This document shows, one piece after another, positions 10,073 through 18,794 of a DNA stretch of 64,000 nt; within the stretch, counting starts at the first letter, position 1; every line of letters begins with the position of its first letter. This DNA is from an uncultured Clostridia bacterium (lineage in GTDB: Bacteria > Bacillota > Clostridia > TANB77 > UBA1234): positions 1-64,000 of the forward strand of contig CALXZO010000006.1 in NCBI GenBank assembly GCA_944393265.1. The letters run 5' to 3'. A model generated the notes under the pieces. It was not told the origin of the DNA. It did no database searches and worked only from the letters and a program-made list of their open reading frames with translations. A program made the position numbers and the translations under genes.

Positions 10073-11059
10073 CTATCTTCTAAGTCCAATTTTTTCTTTC
10101 ATAAGGATATATTTTTTCTTAGCAATCTCTCTTGATTTTTCTTTCCCTTCATCTAAAATCTCATCAAGCCTTTTGCTATTAATTAAGTCATTATATTTTT
10201 CTTGAACCGCAGAGAACCTTTCAATTATAACGTCTCCAACCTCTCTTTTAAACGTACCATAATTTGCATCTGCATATTTCTTTGCAATTTCTTCTTTATT
10301 TAGTCCTGTCAAGCTAGCATAAATATTTATAAGATTTGTAATTCCTGGCTGATTTATAGGGTCATAATTAACTTTGCCAATAGAATCTGTAACTGCTGCA
10401 TTTACCTTTTTTCTAATTACGTCAGCATCATCCAAAATTCTAATGACACCTTTTTGATTTTCAGAAGACTTACTCATCTTCTTTGTTGGATCTTGTAAAT
10501 CCAATATCTTTGTTCCTTCTATACGTATAAGTGGTTCAGGTATTTTAAACACATCACCATATTTTTTATTAAATCGAATAGCTATGTCCCTTGCGATTTC
10601 AACATGTTGTTTTTGATCTACTCCAACAGGAACATAGTCTGCATCATATGCCAAAATATCCGCAGCCATTAAAACAGGATATGTAAAAAGTCCTGCTGAA
10701 AAATTTGCATTCTTAGCACTTTTATCTTTAAACTGCGTCATTCTACTAAGCTCACCAAAATATGTATTGCATTCTAGCATCCAAGAAATATTAGCATGAA
10801 ACTCATTATCCGATTGCAAAAAAATCAAATTTTTATCTGGATCAATACCGCATGCTATATATAATGCAATAAGTTGCCTAATATTCTTAGAAAGTGTTTC
10901 ACTATCAATAGGCACTGTAATCGCGTGCATATCTGCAATAAACAAAATAGAATTATATTTTTCTTGATACTCTACCATTTGCCCAATTGCTCCAATATAA
11001 TTACCTAATGTTATAACTCCAGTAGGTTGAAGCCCTGTGAGCGTAACCTTTTTTTCCAT
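10073..11059 (-). CDS. trpS: Tryptophanyl-tRNA synthetase
   Basis: A complete class I synthetase (328 residues) that charges tRNA-Trp. The HIGH-type motif appears as TLGNYIGA (about 17-24) after the GLQPTG element, and the KMSKS motif as PTKKMSKSSEN (about 195). The Trp-pocket region DYVPVGVDQKQH is present. The start ATG follows AAAGAGGTG. It is the last gene of an apparent minus-strand run acpS - small ORF - metG - tatD - trpS, 24 bases after tatD. I see no T-box leader directly before it. Confidence 0.97.
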   Translation of the reverse strand: MEKKVTLTGLQPTGVITLGNYIGAIGQMVEYQEKYNSILFIADMHAITVPIDSETLSKNIRQLIALYIACGIDPDKNLIFLQSDNEFHANISWMLECNTYFGELSRMTQFKDKSAKNANFSAGLFTYPVLMAADILAYDADYVPVGVDQKQHVEIARDIAIRFNKKYGDVFKIPEPLIRIEGTKILDLQDPTKKMSKSSENQKGVIRILDDADVIRKKVNAAVTDSIGKVNYDPINQPGITNLINIYASLTGLNKEEIAKKYADANYGTFKREVGDVIIERFSAVQEKYNDLINSKRLDEILDEGKEKSREIAKKKYILMKEKIGLRR

Positions 11060-11083
11060 AAAATTTCACCTCTTTAAATTTGC

Positions 11084-11845
11084 TTATATATTGTAAAAAC
11101 TTTTCGCATTATCTGTTGTAATCTTAGCCAAGTTTTCAATCGAACATTCTCTAAGCTCGGCAATCTTCTTTGCTGTATTTACAACGTATGCCGGCTCATT
11201 TCTTTTTCCACGATGTGGTTCCGGTGCTAAATATGGAGCATCCGTTTCAATAAGTAATCTGTCACTCGGTACAAGCTTTGCTACCTCAATTAAACTTCTT
11301 GCATTTTTAAAAGTCACCGGACCAGCAAGTGATATATATGCACCTAACTTAAGCGCCTCTTTCATAACTTCAATACTTGAAGAAAAACAATGCATAACAA
11401 AACCATACTCAACTTTATTCTTTTTAAGAATTTCAAGCATATCCATATCTGCATCTCTACTATGAATTACAACTGGCTTTTTTAATTCATTAGCAATTTT
11501 TATCTGACTAACAAAAATTTCTTTTTGGGTATCTTTATCATCGCTCCAATGATAATCCAATCCTACCTCACCAATTGCCACTACTTTATCATGTTGGCAA
11601 AGATTATATATGAAATCAAAGTTTTTAAATTCATTGCAATTTTCCGGATGCAATCCAACAGTAGCATAAACGTTATCATACATATTGGCATTATTAATAG
11701 CATCTATAGAAGTTTCTTCATTGTATCCAACATCAACCATGTAAGTCACACCGCTCGCTCTAGCATTATCAATAATTTCCTGCTTAACACCCTTGAATTG
11801 CTCATCTGTTAAATGTGTATGTGAATCAAAAAATTCTAGCACCAA
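11084..11845 (-). CDS. tatD: TatD-family metal-dependent deoxyribonuclease
   Basis: The 253-residue TIM-barrel hydrolase carries the metal-binding motifs FDSHTHLTD (N-terminus), GLHPE, AIGEVGLDYHW, VIHSRDA and LIETDAPYL. The family acts as 3'-5' DNase in DNA repair and possibly D-aminoacyl-tRNA quality control. The start is TTG at 11843-11845 or the adjacent GTG; GAGAGG stands eight bases before the TTG. It lies 31 bases downstream of metG, the usual Firmicute neighbour (metG-tatD/yabD). Confidence 0.95.
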   Translation of the reverse strand: MVLEFFDSHTHLTDEQFKGVKQEIIDNARASGVTYMVDVGYNEETSIDAINNANMYDNVYATVGLHPENCNEFKNFDFIYNLCQHDKVVAIGEVGLDYHWSDDKDTQKEIFVSQIKIANELKKPVVIHSRDADMDMLEILKKNKVEYGFVMHCFSSSIEVMKEALKLGAYISLAGPVTFKNARSLIEVAKLVPSDRLLIETDAPYLAPEPHRGKRNEPAYVVNTAKKIAELRECSIENLAKITTDNAKSFYNI

Positions 11846-11876
11846 ACTTCAATCCTCTCTATTATATCTAATCCCC

Positions 11877-13871
11877 TTAATTTACTTGTGAGCCTTCTTT
11901 AACCTCTTCGTCGACAGTTAGCACCCTAACCACATCTCCTTCACCTGCCGCCAATACCATTCCTTGTGATTCTATTCCTTTTAATTTTGCAGGTTTTAAA
12001 TTCGAAACTACAACAATCTTTTTTTCAATAAGCTCTCCTGGCTCATAATACTTTTGTATTCCTGCAACAATTTGTCTTTCCTCATCTCCCAAAGAAACTT
12101 TTAATTTCATAAGTTTTTCTGATCCTTCAACTTTTTCAGCTTCAAGTACTTTAGCCACTTTAAGTTTTACCTTATCTAAATAATCTATCGAAATTTGCTC
12201 TATTTCTTCTTTTACATTGTCATTTGCTTTAATAAGTTTTGCTTCTTTTTTTGCATTTTCATCATGTATTTTTTCAAACTCATCTATCACTACTTTTTCA
12301 TCAAACCTCGTAAATAGCACTTCAACGTTGTCTAATTTAATTCCCGGATTTACTTCTACAAACTGCCATCGTGGCTTATCAATTCCAAAAAACTCTCTAA
12401 TCTTTGCAGAAGATTCTGGCATAAATGGTTCCATTATATTAGCGATATTAGCAATAAGAGTTGCACATGTGAAAATAATATCATTAAACTCATCAATATT
12501 TTCTTTAAATTTAATCCATGGCTTTTGCTCATCATAATATTTATTTGCTTCATCAATAAGTCTTATCGCTTTATTAGCAGCCTCCTTAAATTCAAGTTTT
12601 TCAATACACTCCCCGATTTGAACATATGCTTCTTCAATAATTGTTCTAATGTTATCATTAAGTTTACCTTTGGGTAATTCAGAAATTCCTTTAAATTTTA
12701 AAGTTCTATTAACAAAATTTCCATACTTGTTAGTAATCTCGTTGTTATGAGTTTCAACATACTCGCTTAATGAAAAGTTAGTATCCTTTCTTTCAGGTCC
12801 ATTACTAATAAGATGGAATCTAATTGTATCCGCATTAAGTTTGTCTGCAACATCAATTGCGCTTATAGCGTTGCCTTTACTCTTAGAAGCTTTTTCATTA
12901 TTGAAATTTAGATACTCTGAAGAAACAATAACATCAGGCAAACAAAAATCTTCTTTAAGCGAAAGAAGTAATGCCGGAAAAATGATACTATGAAAAACAA
13001 TATTATCTTTCCCATGAACCATATATACTCTGTCTGCTCTTTTCCAATAATCTTCCCAATCAAGACCTCTTTCCTCACATATTTTCATTGCTGCTGTAAC
13101 ATATCCAAGTACAGCCTCAATCCAAACATATAGCTTTTTATCATCATAACCATCAACGGGAACATCAATCCCCCACGACAAATCTCTTGTTATAGCTCTA
13201 TCTCGAAGTCCCTCTCTCAAATATTTTTCTGTTTCATTTTGAGCATTTATTCTCCATTTAGACTTGTTCTTAGCAACAAACTCTTTTATCTCGTCTTGCA
13301 TTTTAGAAAGCGAAATATAAAGATTTTTATTATTTTTTTGAATAACTTTCGACCCGCACTCTCTACAACTTGCATTCAACAAATCTTGTTCTGTAGGTGT
13401 ATAGCCACAATCACAACAATCTCCCTTGGTAAGATTTCCACAGCTAGGACAAATAAGCTGTAATTCTCTGTCCGCTTCAAACTTCTTGCATCTCTCGCAG
13501 TATGCTTGTGGCTCTATTTTTTCATAAATTGCTCTATTATCATAAATCTTTTTAATAATTTCTTTTACTTTTTCTTTATGATACTCCGTTTCTGTCAAAG
13601 TATATAAATCATACGAAAAATTTAATTTATTAAAAGACTCAACAAAAAACTTATGATATTTATTGCAAATCTCTAATGGTGAAGTTCCTTCTTGCTTAGC
13701 TCTTTCAGTTATTGGTGTTCCGTGACAATCAGATCCCGAAACATAAATAACTTCATCGCCTTTCGCTCTATGATACCTTGCAAGTATATCTCCGCCAATT
13801 AATCCAGCGACATGCCCTAAATGCAATTTGTAATTTGCATATGGCCACGCACCACCTATTAAAACTCTCAT
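11877..13871 (-). CDS. metG: Methionyl-tRNA synthetase
   Basis: The 664-residue enzyme charges initiator and elongator tRNA-Met. The HIGH motif appears as KLHLGH (about 15-20), and a duplicated zinc knuckle with four CxxC-like pairs lies at about 124-175. The KMSKS loop is KASKSKG. The C-terminus (about 560-664) is an EMAP/Trbp111-type OB-fold tRNA-binding domain containing VVSNLKPAKLKGIES. The start ATG has a GGGAG site. No in-frame CGG occurs. It is in the same minus-strand run as acpS and tatD. Confidence 0.97.
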   Translation of the reverse strand: MRVLIGGAWPYANYKLHLGHVAGLIGGDILARYHRAKGDEVIYVSGSDCHGTPITERAKQEGTSPLEICNKYHKFFVESFNKLNFSYDLYTLTETEYHKEKVKEIIKKIYDNRAIYEKIEPQAYCERCKKFEADRELQLICPSCGNLTKGDCCDCGYTPTEQDLLNASCRECGSKVIQKNNKNLYISLSKMQDEIKEFVAKNKSKWRINAQNETEKYLREGLRDRAITRDLSWGIDVPVDGYDDKKLYVWIEAVLGYVTAAMKICEERGLDWEDYWKRADRVYMVHGKDNIVFHSIIFPALLLSLKEDFCLPDVIVSSEYLNFNNEKASKSKGNAISAIDVADKLNADTIRFHLISNGPERKDTNFSLSEYVETHNNEITNKYGNFVNRTLKFKGISELPKGKLNDNIRTIIEEAYVQIGECIEKLEFKEAANKAIRLIDEANKYYDEQKPWIKFKENIDEFNDIIFTCATLIANIANIMEPFMPESSAKIREFFGIDKPRWQFVEVNPGIKLDNVEVLFTRFDEKVVIDEFEKIHDENAKKEAKLIKANDNVKEEIEQISIDYLDKVKLKVAKVLEAEKVEGSEKLMKLKVSLGDEERQIVAGIQKYYEPGELIEKKIVVVSNLKPAKLKGIESQGMVLAAGEGDVVRVLTVDEEVKEGSQVN

Positions 13872-13888
13872 AAAAACATCTTCTCCCT

Positions 13889-14038
13889 TTATTTTTTCTT
13901 TATTAAGTGTATGATAAATAACAGCAAAAAAGTTATAATAAACATTACTCCTGTAATTATAACTTTTTCACATGCCATAGCTATAATTCCTATTTCAAAA
14001 CAGATTATAACTATCACAATAAAAAAATTAATCAACAT
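13889..14038 (-). CDS. Putative small membrane protein, 49 aa
   Basis: Between metG and acpS a 50-codon frame begins with ATG at 14036-14038. It has two hydrophobic segments (about 3-20 and 27-43) separated by a short polar CEK element, and ends with three lysines, as expected of a tiny inner-membrane protein. The ribosome site (GGGGT) is weak. Position and strand fit the acpS-metG run. I do not recognise a family; a chance hydrophobic frame in AT-rich DNA is possible. Confidence 0.45.
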   Translation of the reverse strand: MLINFFIVIVIICFEIGIIAMACEKVIITGVMFIITFLLLFIIHLIKKK

Positions 14039-14079
14039 ATATATTCTACCCCGTTTACTATTTCTCTTATAACATTTTT

Positions 14080-14467
14080 CTAATATGCCACAACTACTGT
14101 TGCAATCGCATACGAATCATCATGAGATAAACTAAGTTCTATATCCTCTTTTTCTAAGCCCTTTGCATTAGCTATCTCTTGCAATCTTCCATGAAGTATT
14201 ATAACAGGTTTCCCATTTTCCATATTTTTTACCTCGACATCATGCCATGAGACTTCGTTTGCACTATCCGGTGAAATAGCCTTATACATAGCTTCCTTGG
14301 CAGCAAAACGTGCTGCATAACTTTGAAACCTAGACATTCGCCTAGATTCACAATAACTTATTTCCTCGTCCGTATAGACTCTTTTAATAAAAGTCTCTCC
14401 TAATTCTGTAATAGAGTTCTTTATGCGTTCAACACTAATAATATCCGTTCCGCACAGAAACTGCCAT
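14080..14467 (-). CDS. acpS: Holo-[acyl-carrier-protein] synthase, needs +1 shift at a CGG codon
   Basis: AcpS transfers 4'-phosphopantetheine from CoA to the serine of acyl carrier protein. A perfect GGAGG site precedes ATG at 14465-14467, giving MAVSV; codon 6 is CGG (14450-14452), and in that frame a stop follows five codons later. Moving +1 at CGG gives G-TDIISVERI, the family's N-terminal Mg-binding motif, then an unbroken protein to 14080 with FAAKEA and SLSHDDSYA. The corrected length of 128 residues is normal. A fragment starting at an internal ATG (14337) would lack the catalytic aspartate. The neighbour order (with metG, tatD) and intact sequence elsewhere argue for a functional gene. 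Confidence 0.85.
14450..14452 (-). other. Predicted +1 recoding site (CGGA) in acpS
   Basis: Codons run TCT GTG CGG AAC. Skipping one base gives GTG then GGA ACG GAT (V-G-T-D), the conserved AcpS start. Only in-frame CGG in the gene. Confidence 0.75.
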
Positions 14468-14618
14468 AAAATTCACCTCCAACCCCTTTACAATGCTTTG
14501 CATTATATCATTTTTTATGCTGTTTGACAATACTCTAACCCTATATCACCAATTGTCAAAAAAGTCTATGCACTATTTTTTAGTATCTAGCATATATTAC
14601 TTAATAGGAGGTGCAACC

Positions 14619-14780
14619 ATGAATAATGAAATGATGTATATGATGTTTGCAAATAGTGTTAGAAAAATGGACGATGCTGAACTTGAAAAAACATTAGAAA
14701 AAGCCAAGTCTTTTCTAAATGAAAATGACTATCAAAAATTAGTAGAACTTATAAAAAAAGAACGACAAGCCGACAAATAA
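14619..14780 (+). CDS. Hypothetical protein, 53 aa
   Basis: The start ATG at 14619 follows AGGAGG with a seven-base gap; a longer frame from 14493 would begin before that site. The product is a short, charged, mostly helical protein with methionine-rich N-terminus (MNNEMMYMMF) and a heptad-like middle. It is the first of three tightly spaced small genes (37-base gap to the next). No family recognised. Confidence 0.6.
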   Translation: MNNEMMYMMFANSVRKMDDAELEKTLEKAKSFLNENDYQKLVELIKKERQADK

Positions 14781-14817
14781 TATAGCCAGCAACACAAAGT
14801 AAAAAGGAGGTGAGCTT

Positions 14818-15132
14818 GTGGGAGAAACGCCTGATATGTCAAGTATATTTGAATTGTTAAGTTCGGTGAAAAATACTCAAAACGCTACTGATTCAAGCGA
14901 AAACAACTCTTCCGCTGGAAACTTTGAAATGCCAGATATGGAAACAATGATGAAAATAATGAAAATAATGAATAGTATAAATTCTAATGAGAATACGGCG
15001 AGCACCAACCTATTGAACTCACTAAAACCATTTCTTCGCGATACTAAAAAAGAAAAAATAGATCAATATATTAGACTACTAAAAATCTCAAACATAATCT
15101 CACAACTTAACCTAGGGGGCGATGAAAAGTGA
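14818..15132 (+). CDS. Hypothetical protein, 104 aa, GTG start
   Basis: GTG at 14818 follows AAAGGAGGTGA, a near-perfect ribosome site. The protein is polar, rich in Asn/Ser, with repeated MKIMK/METMM segments in the middle and a basic helical C-terminus (FLRDTKKEKIDQYIRLLK). Its stop overlaps the start of the next gene (GTGA), which indicates translational coupling. No family recognised; the small-protein trio might be sporulation-related, by analogy only. Confidence 0.6.
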   Translation: MGETPDMSSIFELLSSVKNTQNATDSSENNSSAGNFEMPDMETMMKIMKIMNSINSNENTASTNLLNSLKPFLRDTKKEKIDQYIRLLKISNIISQLNLGGDEK

Positions 15133-15266
15133 ACCTTCTAAAAGAATTTAACCTTAAAGACAATTTCGACAACATCCTAATTTTTGCATTAATCATTTTT
15201 TTAATTAAAGAGGGGGGAGAAGACATGACAACTATAGTAGCTCTCATGTTTTTAATGTTTGCATAA
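15129..15266 (+). CDS. Small membrane protein, 45 aa, coupled to upstream gene
   Basis: GTG at 15129 overlaps the preceding TGA. The product has one hydrophobic segment (about 16-26, ILIFALIIFLI), a polar EGGED link and a second hydrophobic end (TTIVALMFLMFA). It ends inside the terminator hairpin. Such coupling and hydrophobicity support a real small gene, function unknown. Confidence 0.55.
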   Translation: MNLLKEFNLKDNFDNILIFALIIFLIKEGGEDMTTIVALMFLMFA

Positions 15267-15283
15267 TCATCATGTCTTCTTTT
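15219..15283 (+). terminator. Terminator of the three-small-gene operon
   Basis: AGAAGACATGA and TCATGTCTTCT form an 11-base-pair stem with a long loop that contains the end of the 45-residue gene, followed by TTTT. Confidence 0.6.
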
Positions 15284-15313
15284 ATGGATTTTTAGATATT
15301 TGCAAAAATTAAA

Positions 15314-15817
15314 TTACTCTATTTTAGTCTTAATGACAGTTTTCGGTTCAACGTATCCTGGAAATATATCCGATTTATTATTCATTCCAGCAGTGTTAAA
15401 AACGAAATCATGTTCATCTAATATATTGTAAAGCATTGTATTTGTATTATATATTTCGTAGCAATTAATAATTGTAAGTTCCGCATATAGTGGTGAAAGT
15501 CGTGCCGTTAAATAATTATTAATATCTAAAATAAATTCCATTGTACCTTGTACAATTATAGTAGTCGGAATACATTCTTCCCTTATTTCTATAAAAAAAT
15601 CATCATTAAGCCAGGTGATATCATCAATTCCGTTTTCATTTTCAAACCTAAGGTTAAGTTTTTTAACCAATGTTTTCATTCCAGTTTCGAGCTTGTCTTG
15701 CGATATTACAACCATTTTATGTTTTTCTTTCAACTCTTCTCTAATATACGGTAAAAGTGCCGCAAACAAATGCCATTCACTAACATAAAAATTACACGCC
15801 TTTATAACTTTATGCAT
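15314..15817 (-). CDS. Hypothetical protein, 167 aa
   Basis: The protein is soluble and mixed alpha/beta, with motifs EWHLFAALLPYIREEL near the start and a patterned acidic middle. No signal peptide or membrane helix is evident. The start ATG has an AAAGGAGGAAAAA site. It stands alone between the small-gene operon and spoIIR. I do not recognise the family. Confidence 0.65.
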   Translation of the reverse strand: MHKVIKACNFYVSEWHLFAALLPYIREELKEKHKMVVISQDKLETGMKTLVKKLNLRFENENGIDDITWLNDDFFIEIREECIPTTIIVQGTMEFILDINNYLTARLSPLYAELTIINCYEIYNTNTMLYNILDEHDFVFNTAGMNNKSDIFPGYVEPKTVIKTKIE

Positions 15818-16008
15818 TCTTTTTCCTCCTTTATCTTATCTACCCTATTAATTATTTTTATCTATTAATTACTACTTCCATTTAGAAGTTCATTTAATTA
15901 TCTTGTCTAAAAGGATATTACCATATATTTCCATTTGAGTCAATAACATTTTTCCATTTTTTGGTATTATTTTTAAAAAGCTTGGCAATACTCTATTCGG
16001 AGGTGCCT

Positions 16009-16584
16009 ATGAAAAAAATATTACTTGTTTTATTATTAATTTTTTTAGCTTTTTTGGACGCATTCACGTATGCACATGAAATAAAAAATGAAATATCTCA
16101 AAATGTTATACGACTTCATATAGTTGCTAATGATAACAGTATAGAATCGCAAAACCTAAAATTAGAAGTGCGTGACGCTATCTTATCATATATGTCAAAA
16201 CAAAATTTAAAGAGCAAAGATGAGGCTTTATATGCCCTATCACAATCATTAGATCAATTAGAAAAGATTGCCGCAAGTACACTTTATTCAAATGGCTGTA
16301 CATCCCCAGTAAAAGCAGAACTTGGAGAATTTTATTTCCCAACAAAAAAATATGATAAACTCTCTTTTCCGTCAGGCAAATATACTGCTCTAAAAATTAC
16401 GATTGGAGTAGGCAAAGGTGAAAATTGGTGGTGTGTAATGTATCCCGCTCTATGCTTTTCAGAAACAGTTTGTTCATCAGATCAAGCTGCTTTAACACTG
16501 GAAAAATCGTTAAGTCCAGAATGCTTTAAAATAATCTCTCAGAACGCTAAATTCAAATTTAAAATATTAGAATTTTTTAAATAA
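16009..16584 (+). CDS. spoIIR: Stage II sporulation protein R
   Basis: SpoIIR is the forespore-made, secreted signal that activates SpoIIGA and thereby sigma-E in the mother cell. The 191-residue protein starts at ATG 16009 after CGGAGGTG, not at the earlier in-frame 15961. It has a signal peptide (about 1-21), then the family motifs VIRLHIVANDNS, QNLKLEVRDAIL and the C-terminal ENWWCVMYPALCF, which is the hallmark of SpoIIR. In Bacillus it is transcribed by sigma-F; I could not identify a sigma-F promoter with confidence. Confidence 0.93.
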   Translation: MKKILLVLLLIFLAFLDAFTYAHEIKNEISQNVIRLHIVANDNSIESQNLKLEVRDAILSYMSKQNLKSKDEALYALSQSLDQLEKIAASTLYSNGCTSPVKAELGEFYFPTKKYDKLSFPSGKYTALKITIGVGKGENWWCVMYPALCFSETVCSSDQAALTLEKSLSPECFKIISQNAKFKFKILEFFK

Positions 16585-16691
16585 CTTCTCATTTTGTAAA
16601 TTCACCATTCACAGCAATTTTTAGTATTTCTAGTACCATTTTGTATACTCTTAAAAAAATCTTGTAAATATCATTTTCCTATGATAATATC

Positions 16692-16723
16692 TTTATGGGA
16701 GTAGACGCTCCCATATTTTTTCA
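16692..16723 (+). terminator. Hairpin plus T-run in front of the mgtC-like gene
   Basis: TATGGGAG and GCTCCCATA close a five-base loop, followed by TTTTTTC. It could end the spoIIR transcript or act as an attenuator in the leader of the mgtC-like gene, whose start codon is only about 23 bases further on. Confidence 0.65.
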
Positions 16724-16745
16724 AATAATAAAGGTGGTAGATTAT

Positions 16746-17459
16746 ATGGATTTTTTTAGTTTTTTTACATCACCAGTTGCGACTGACGCACTATTAAAAT
16801 TATCAATTTCTTTTGTGCTATCAGCTATATTAGGTATTGAAAGAGAACTCGTTCATAAACCTGCAGGAATAAAAACACATACTTTAATATGTATTTCAGC
16901 TACATTAGTTATGTTGCTTGGTGTATACATGGCTGATTCTTTTCCAAGTGGATATGCTGACCCTACCAGGTTACCTGCACAAATTCTTGCAGGAATAGGT
17001 TTTGTTGGTGCTGGAACAATTCTTCGTGAAGGGCTTTCTGTAAGAGGTATAACTACAGCAGCTAGCTTGCTTGCCACAACTTGTATTGGCCTTGCTGTTG
17101 GAGCAGGATATTTTGAAGGCGCAGTATTTGCTACTGTACTTATCTTTTTTATCCTTTCTTTTGCATCACCAGTTCAGAACCTTATTGTGGGAAAAGGAAA
17201 ATTAACAATGTTCACACTGATTTCATCAAAAGAGCGTGGTGTTATTGCTAAGGCACAAGAATTATTTGAAGAAAAAAATCTAGACGTGCTATCTATGAAA
17301 AAAATAAAATCACACTCTACAGATTCAACAATACTAAAATTTTTGGTAAAATGTAAAAGTTCTAAAGAAAAAGAAGAACTTGTACAAAACCTTTGCAAAA
17401 TTGATGGTGTTACAGAAGTAAATACCGATAAAATTTTAAATAAAACTGATGTAGAGTAA
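16746..17459 (+). CDS. MgtC/SapB-family membrane protein
   Basis: The 237-residue protein has an N-terminal MgtC domain of about five transmembrane helices with the family motifs GIERELVHKPAGIKTH and GIGFVGAGTILREG, and a C-terminal ACT-like cytoplasmic domain (about 155-235). MgtC/SapB proteins occur in bacteria coping with low magnesium; the family's role as ATP-synthase modulator is known only for some members. The start ATG at 16746 follows AAAGGTGG; the longer frame from 16695 runs through the hairpin and is rejected. It is followed by murA at 32 bases. Confidence 0.9.
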   Translation: MDFFSFFTSPVATDALLKLSISFVLSAILGIERELVHKPAGIKTHTLICISATLVMLLGVYMADSFPSGYADPTRLPAQILAGIGFVGAGTILREGLSVRGITTAASLLATTCIGLAVGAGYFEGAVFATVLIFFILSFASPVQNLIVGKGKLTMFTLISSKERGVIAKAQELFEEKNLDVLSMKKIKSHSTDSTILKFLVKCKSSKEKEELVQNLCKIDGVTEVNTDKILNKTDVE

Positions 17460-17491
17460 TAAATATAGTAATTTTAGAAAAGAGGTTACAT

Positions 17492-18757
17492 ATGAATAAA
17501 TTTTTAATTAAAGGACAAACCCCACTTAGAGGAACAGTAAGTGTAAATGGAGCTAAAAACGCTGCTGTTGCTATACTTCCAGCCGCGGCTCTAATAAATG
17601 GGAAATGCCGTATCGAAAATCTTCCTAACATAAGTGATATTTCTCGTTGTTGTGAAATACTAGAATTGCTGGGTGCAAAAATAACATTTATAACTCCTCA
17701 TGAAATTGAAATTGACTGCACTAATGTAGAAGAAAAAGAGATTCCTGTTGATATAACAAGAAAATTCCGTGCTTCTTATTATTTTATTGGAACTCTATTA
17801 GGCCGTTTTGGACGTGCATCTGTAGGATTCCCTGGAGGTTGTAATTTTGGTTCAAGACCTATTGACCAACATATAAAAGGCTTTGAGGCTCTCGGTGCAA
17901 AAGTAAACTGTGAAAGCGGTATGATATATGCTAATTCAGAAGAAATGACGGGAAATTCAGTTTATCTTGATGTTGTCAGTGTAGGTGCGACAATTAATAT
18001 AATGATTGCTGCCGTTTTAGTTCCAGGCATTACCACGATTGAAAACGCTGCAAAAGAACCACATATCGTTGATTTGGCTAACTTCTTGAATACTATGGGA
18101 GCTAATATTAAAGGTGCAGGAACAGATGTTATTAAAATAACAGGTGTAACAGAGCTTCGTGGAAACGCCACATATTCTATCGTTCCTGACCAAATCGAAG
18201 CTGGAACTTTTATGATAGCTGCTGCAGCCTCAAAAGGAGATATTGTAATTACTAATTGTATTACTAAACACTTAGATCCTATTTCTGCAAAATTAATTGA
18301 AATGGGAATAAATGTTGAAGAATCGGAAGATGGCGATAAAATTCGTGTATACGCTGATAACAGGCCGTCTAAAGCAAATATAAAAACGTTGCCATATCCT
18401 GGGTTCCCAACAGATATGCAACCTCAGATGGCCGTTCTTTTATCTCTTGCAAATGGCACTAGTTACTTAACAGAGGGGGTTTATGATTCCCGCTTTCAGT
18501 ATACTGAAGAACTTAAAAAGCTTGGCGCAATAATTAGAGTTGAAGGGAAGACTGCTTGTATTGAGGGGGTCGAGTCTCTTTCTGGTTGTCCTGTAACTGC
18601 AACCGATCTTCGTGCAGGTGCCGCTCTTATAATTGCTGGAATTTGTGCCGAAGGTGAAACCGAAGTCTATGGCATAGAACACGTTGACAGAGGGTATGAA
18701 AGAATTGCCGAACGCTTTAAAGAGCTTGGTGCAGATATAACAAGAATTTCAGAATAA
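17492..18757 (+). CDS. murA: UDP-N-acetylglucosamine 1-carboxyvinyltransferase
   Basis: MurA joins enolpyruvate to UDP-GlcNAc, the first committed step of peptidoglycan synthesis. The 421-residue protein shows the inside-out alpha/beta barrel repeats, NGAKNAA (Lys22-type substrate contact) and RPIDQHIKGFEALGA; the loop GCNFGSRPI has cysteine at the position attacked by fosfomycin. TDLRAGAALIIAG is the conserved C-terminal motif. Start ATG after AGAGG. It may be cotranscribed with the mgtC-like gene and the downstream walJ-like gene (37 bases). Confidence 0.97.
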   Translation: MNKFLIKGQTPLRGTVSVNGAKNAAVAILPAAALINGKCRIENLPNISDISRCCEILELLGAKITFITPHEIEIDCTNVEEKEIPVDITRKFRASYYFIGTLLGRFGRASVGFPGGCNFGSRPIDQHIKGFEALGAKVNCESGMIYANSEEMTGNSVYLDVVSVGATINIMIAAVLVPGITTIENAAKEPHIVDLANFLNTMGANIKGAGTDVIKITGVTELRGNATYSIVPDQIEAGTFMIAAAASKGDIVITNCITKHLDPISAKLIEMGINVEESEDGDKIRVYADNRPSKANIKTLPYPGFPTDMQPQMAVLLSLANGTSYLTEGVYDSRFQYTEELKKLGAIIRVEGKTACIEGVESLSGCPVTATDLRAGAALIIAGICAEGETEVYGIEHVDRGYERIAERFKELGADITRISE

Positions 18758-18794
18758 TTTTATTTTTAACAATTTAATAATCGGAGATGTACAT

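Noticed and set aside
10060-13900. T-box leaders in front of trpS or metG
   Set aside because: The gaps before both genes are too short, and no T-box sequence is visible; the small ORF and acpS lie upstream instead.
14080-14337. acpS as a short 85-residue protein starting at the internal ATG
   Set aside because: It would lack the catalytic N-terminal motif, which is present upstream in the same frame beyond CGG, with a perfect ribosome site at 14467.
14493-14618. Longer N-terminus for the 53-residue gene
   Set aside because: The extra region precedes the AGGAGG site and reads as promoter-like AT-rich sequence.
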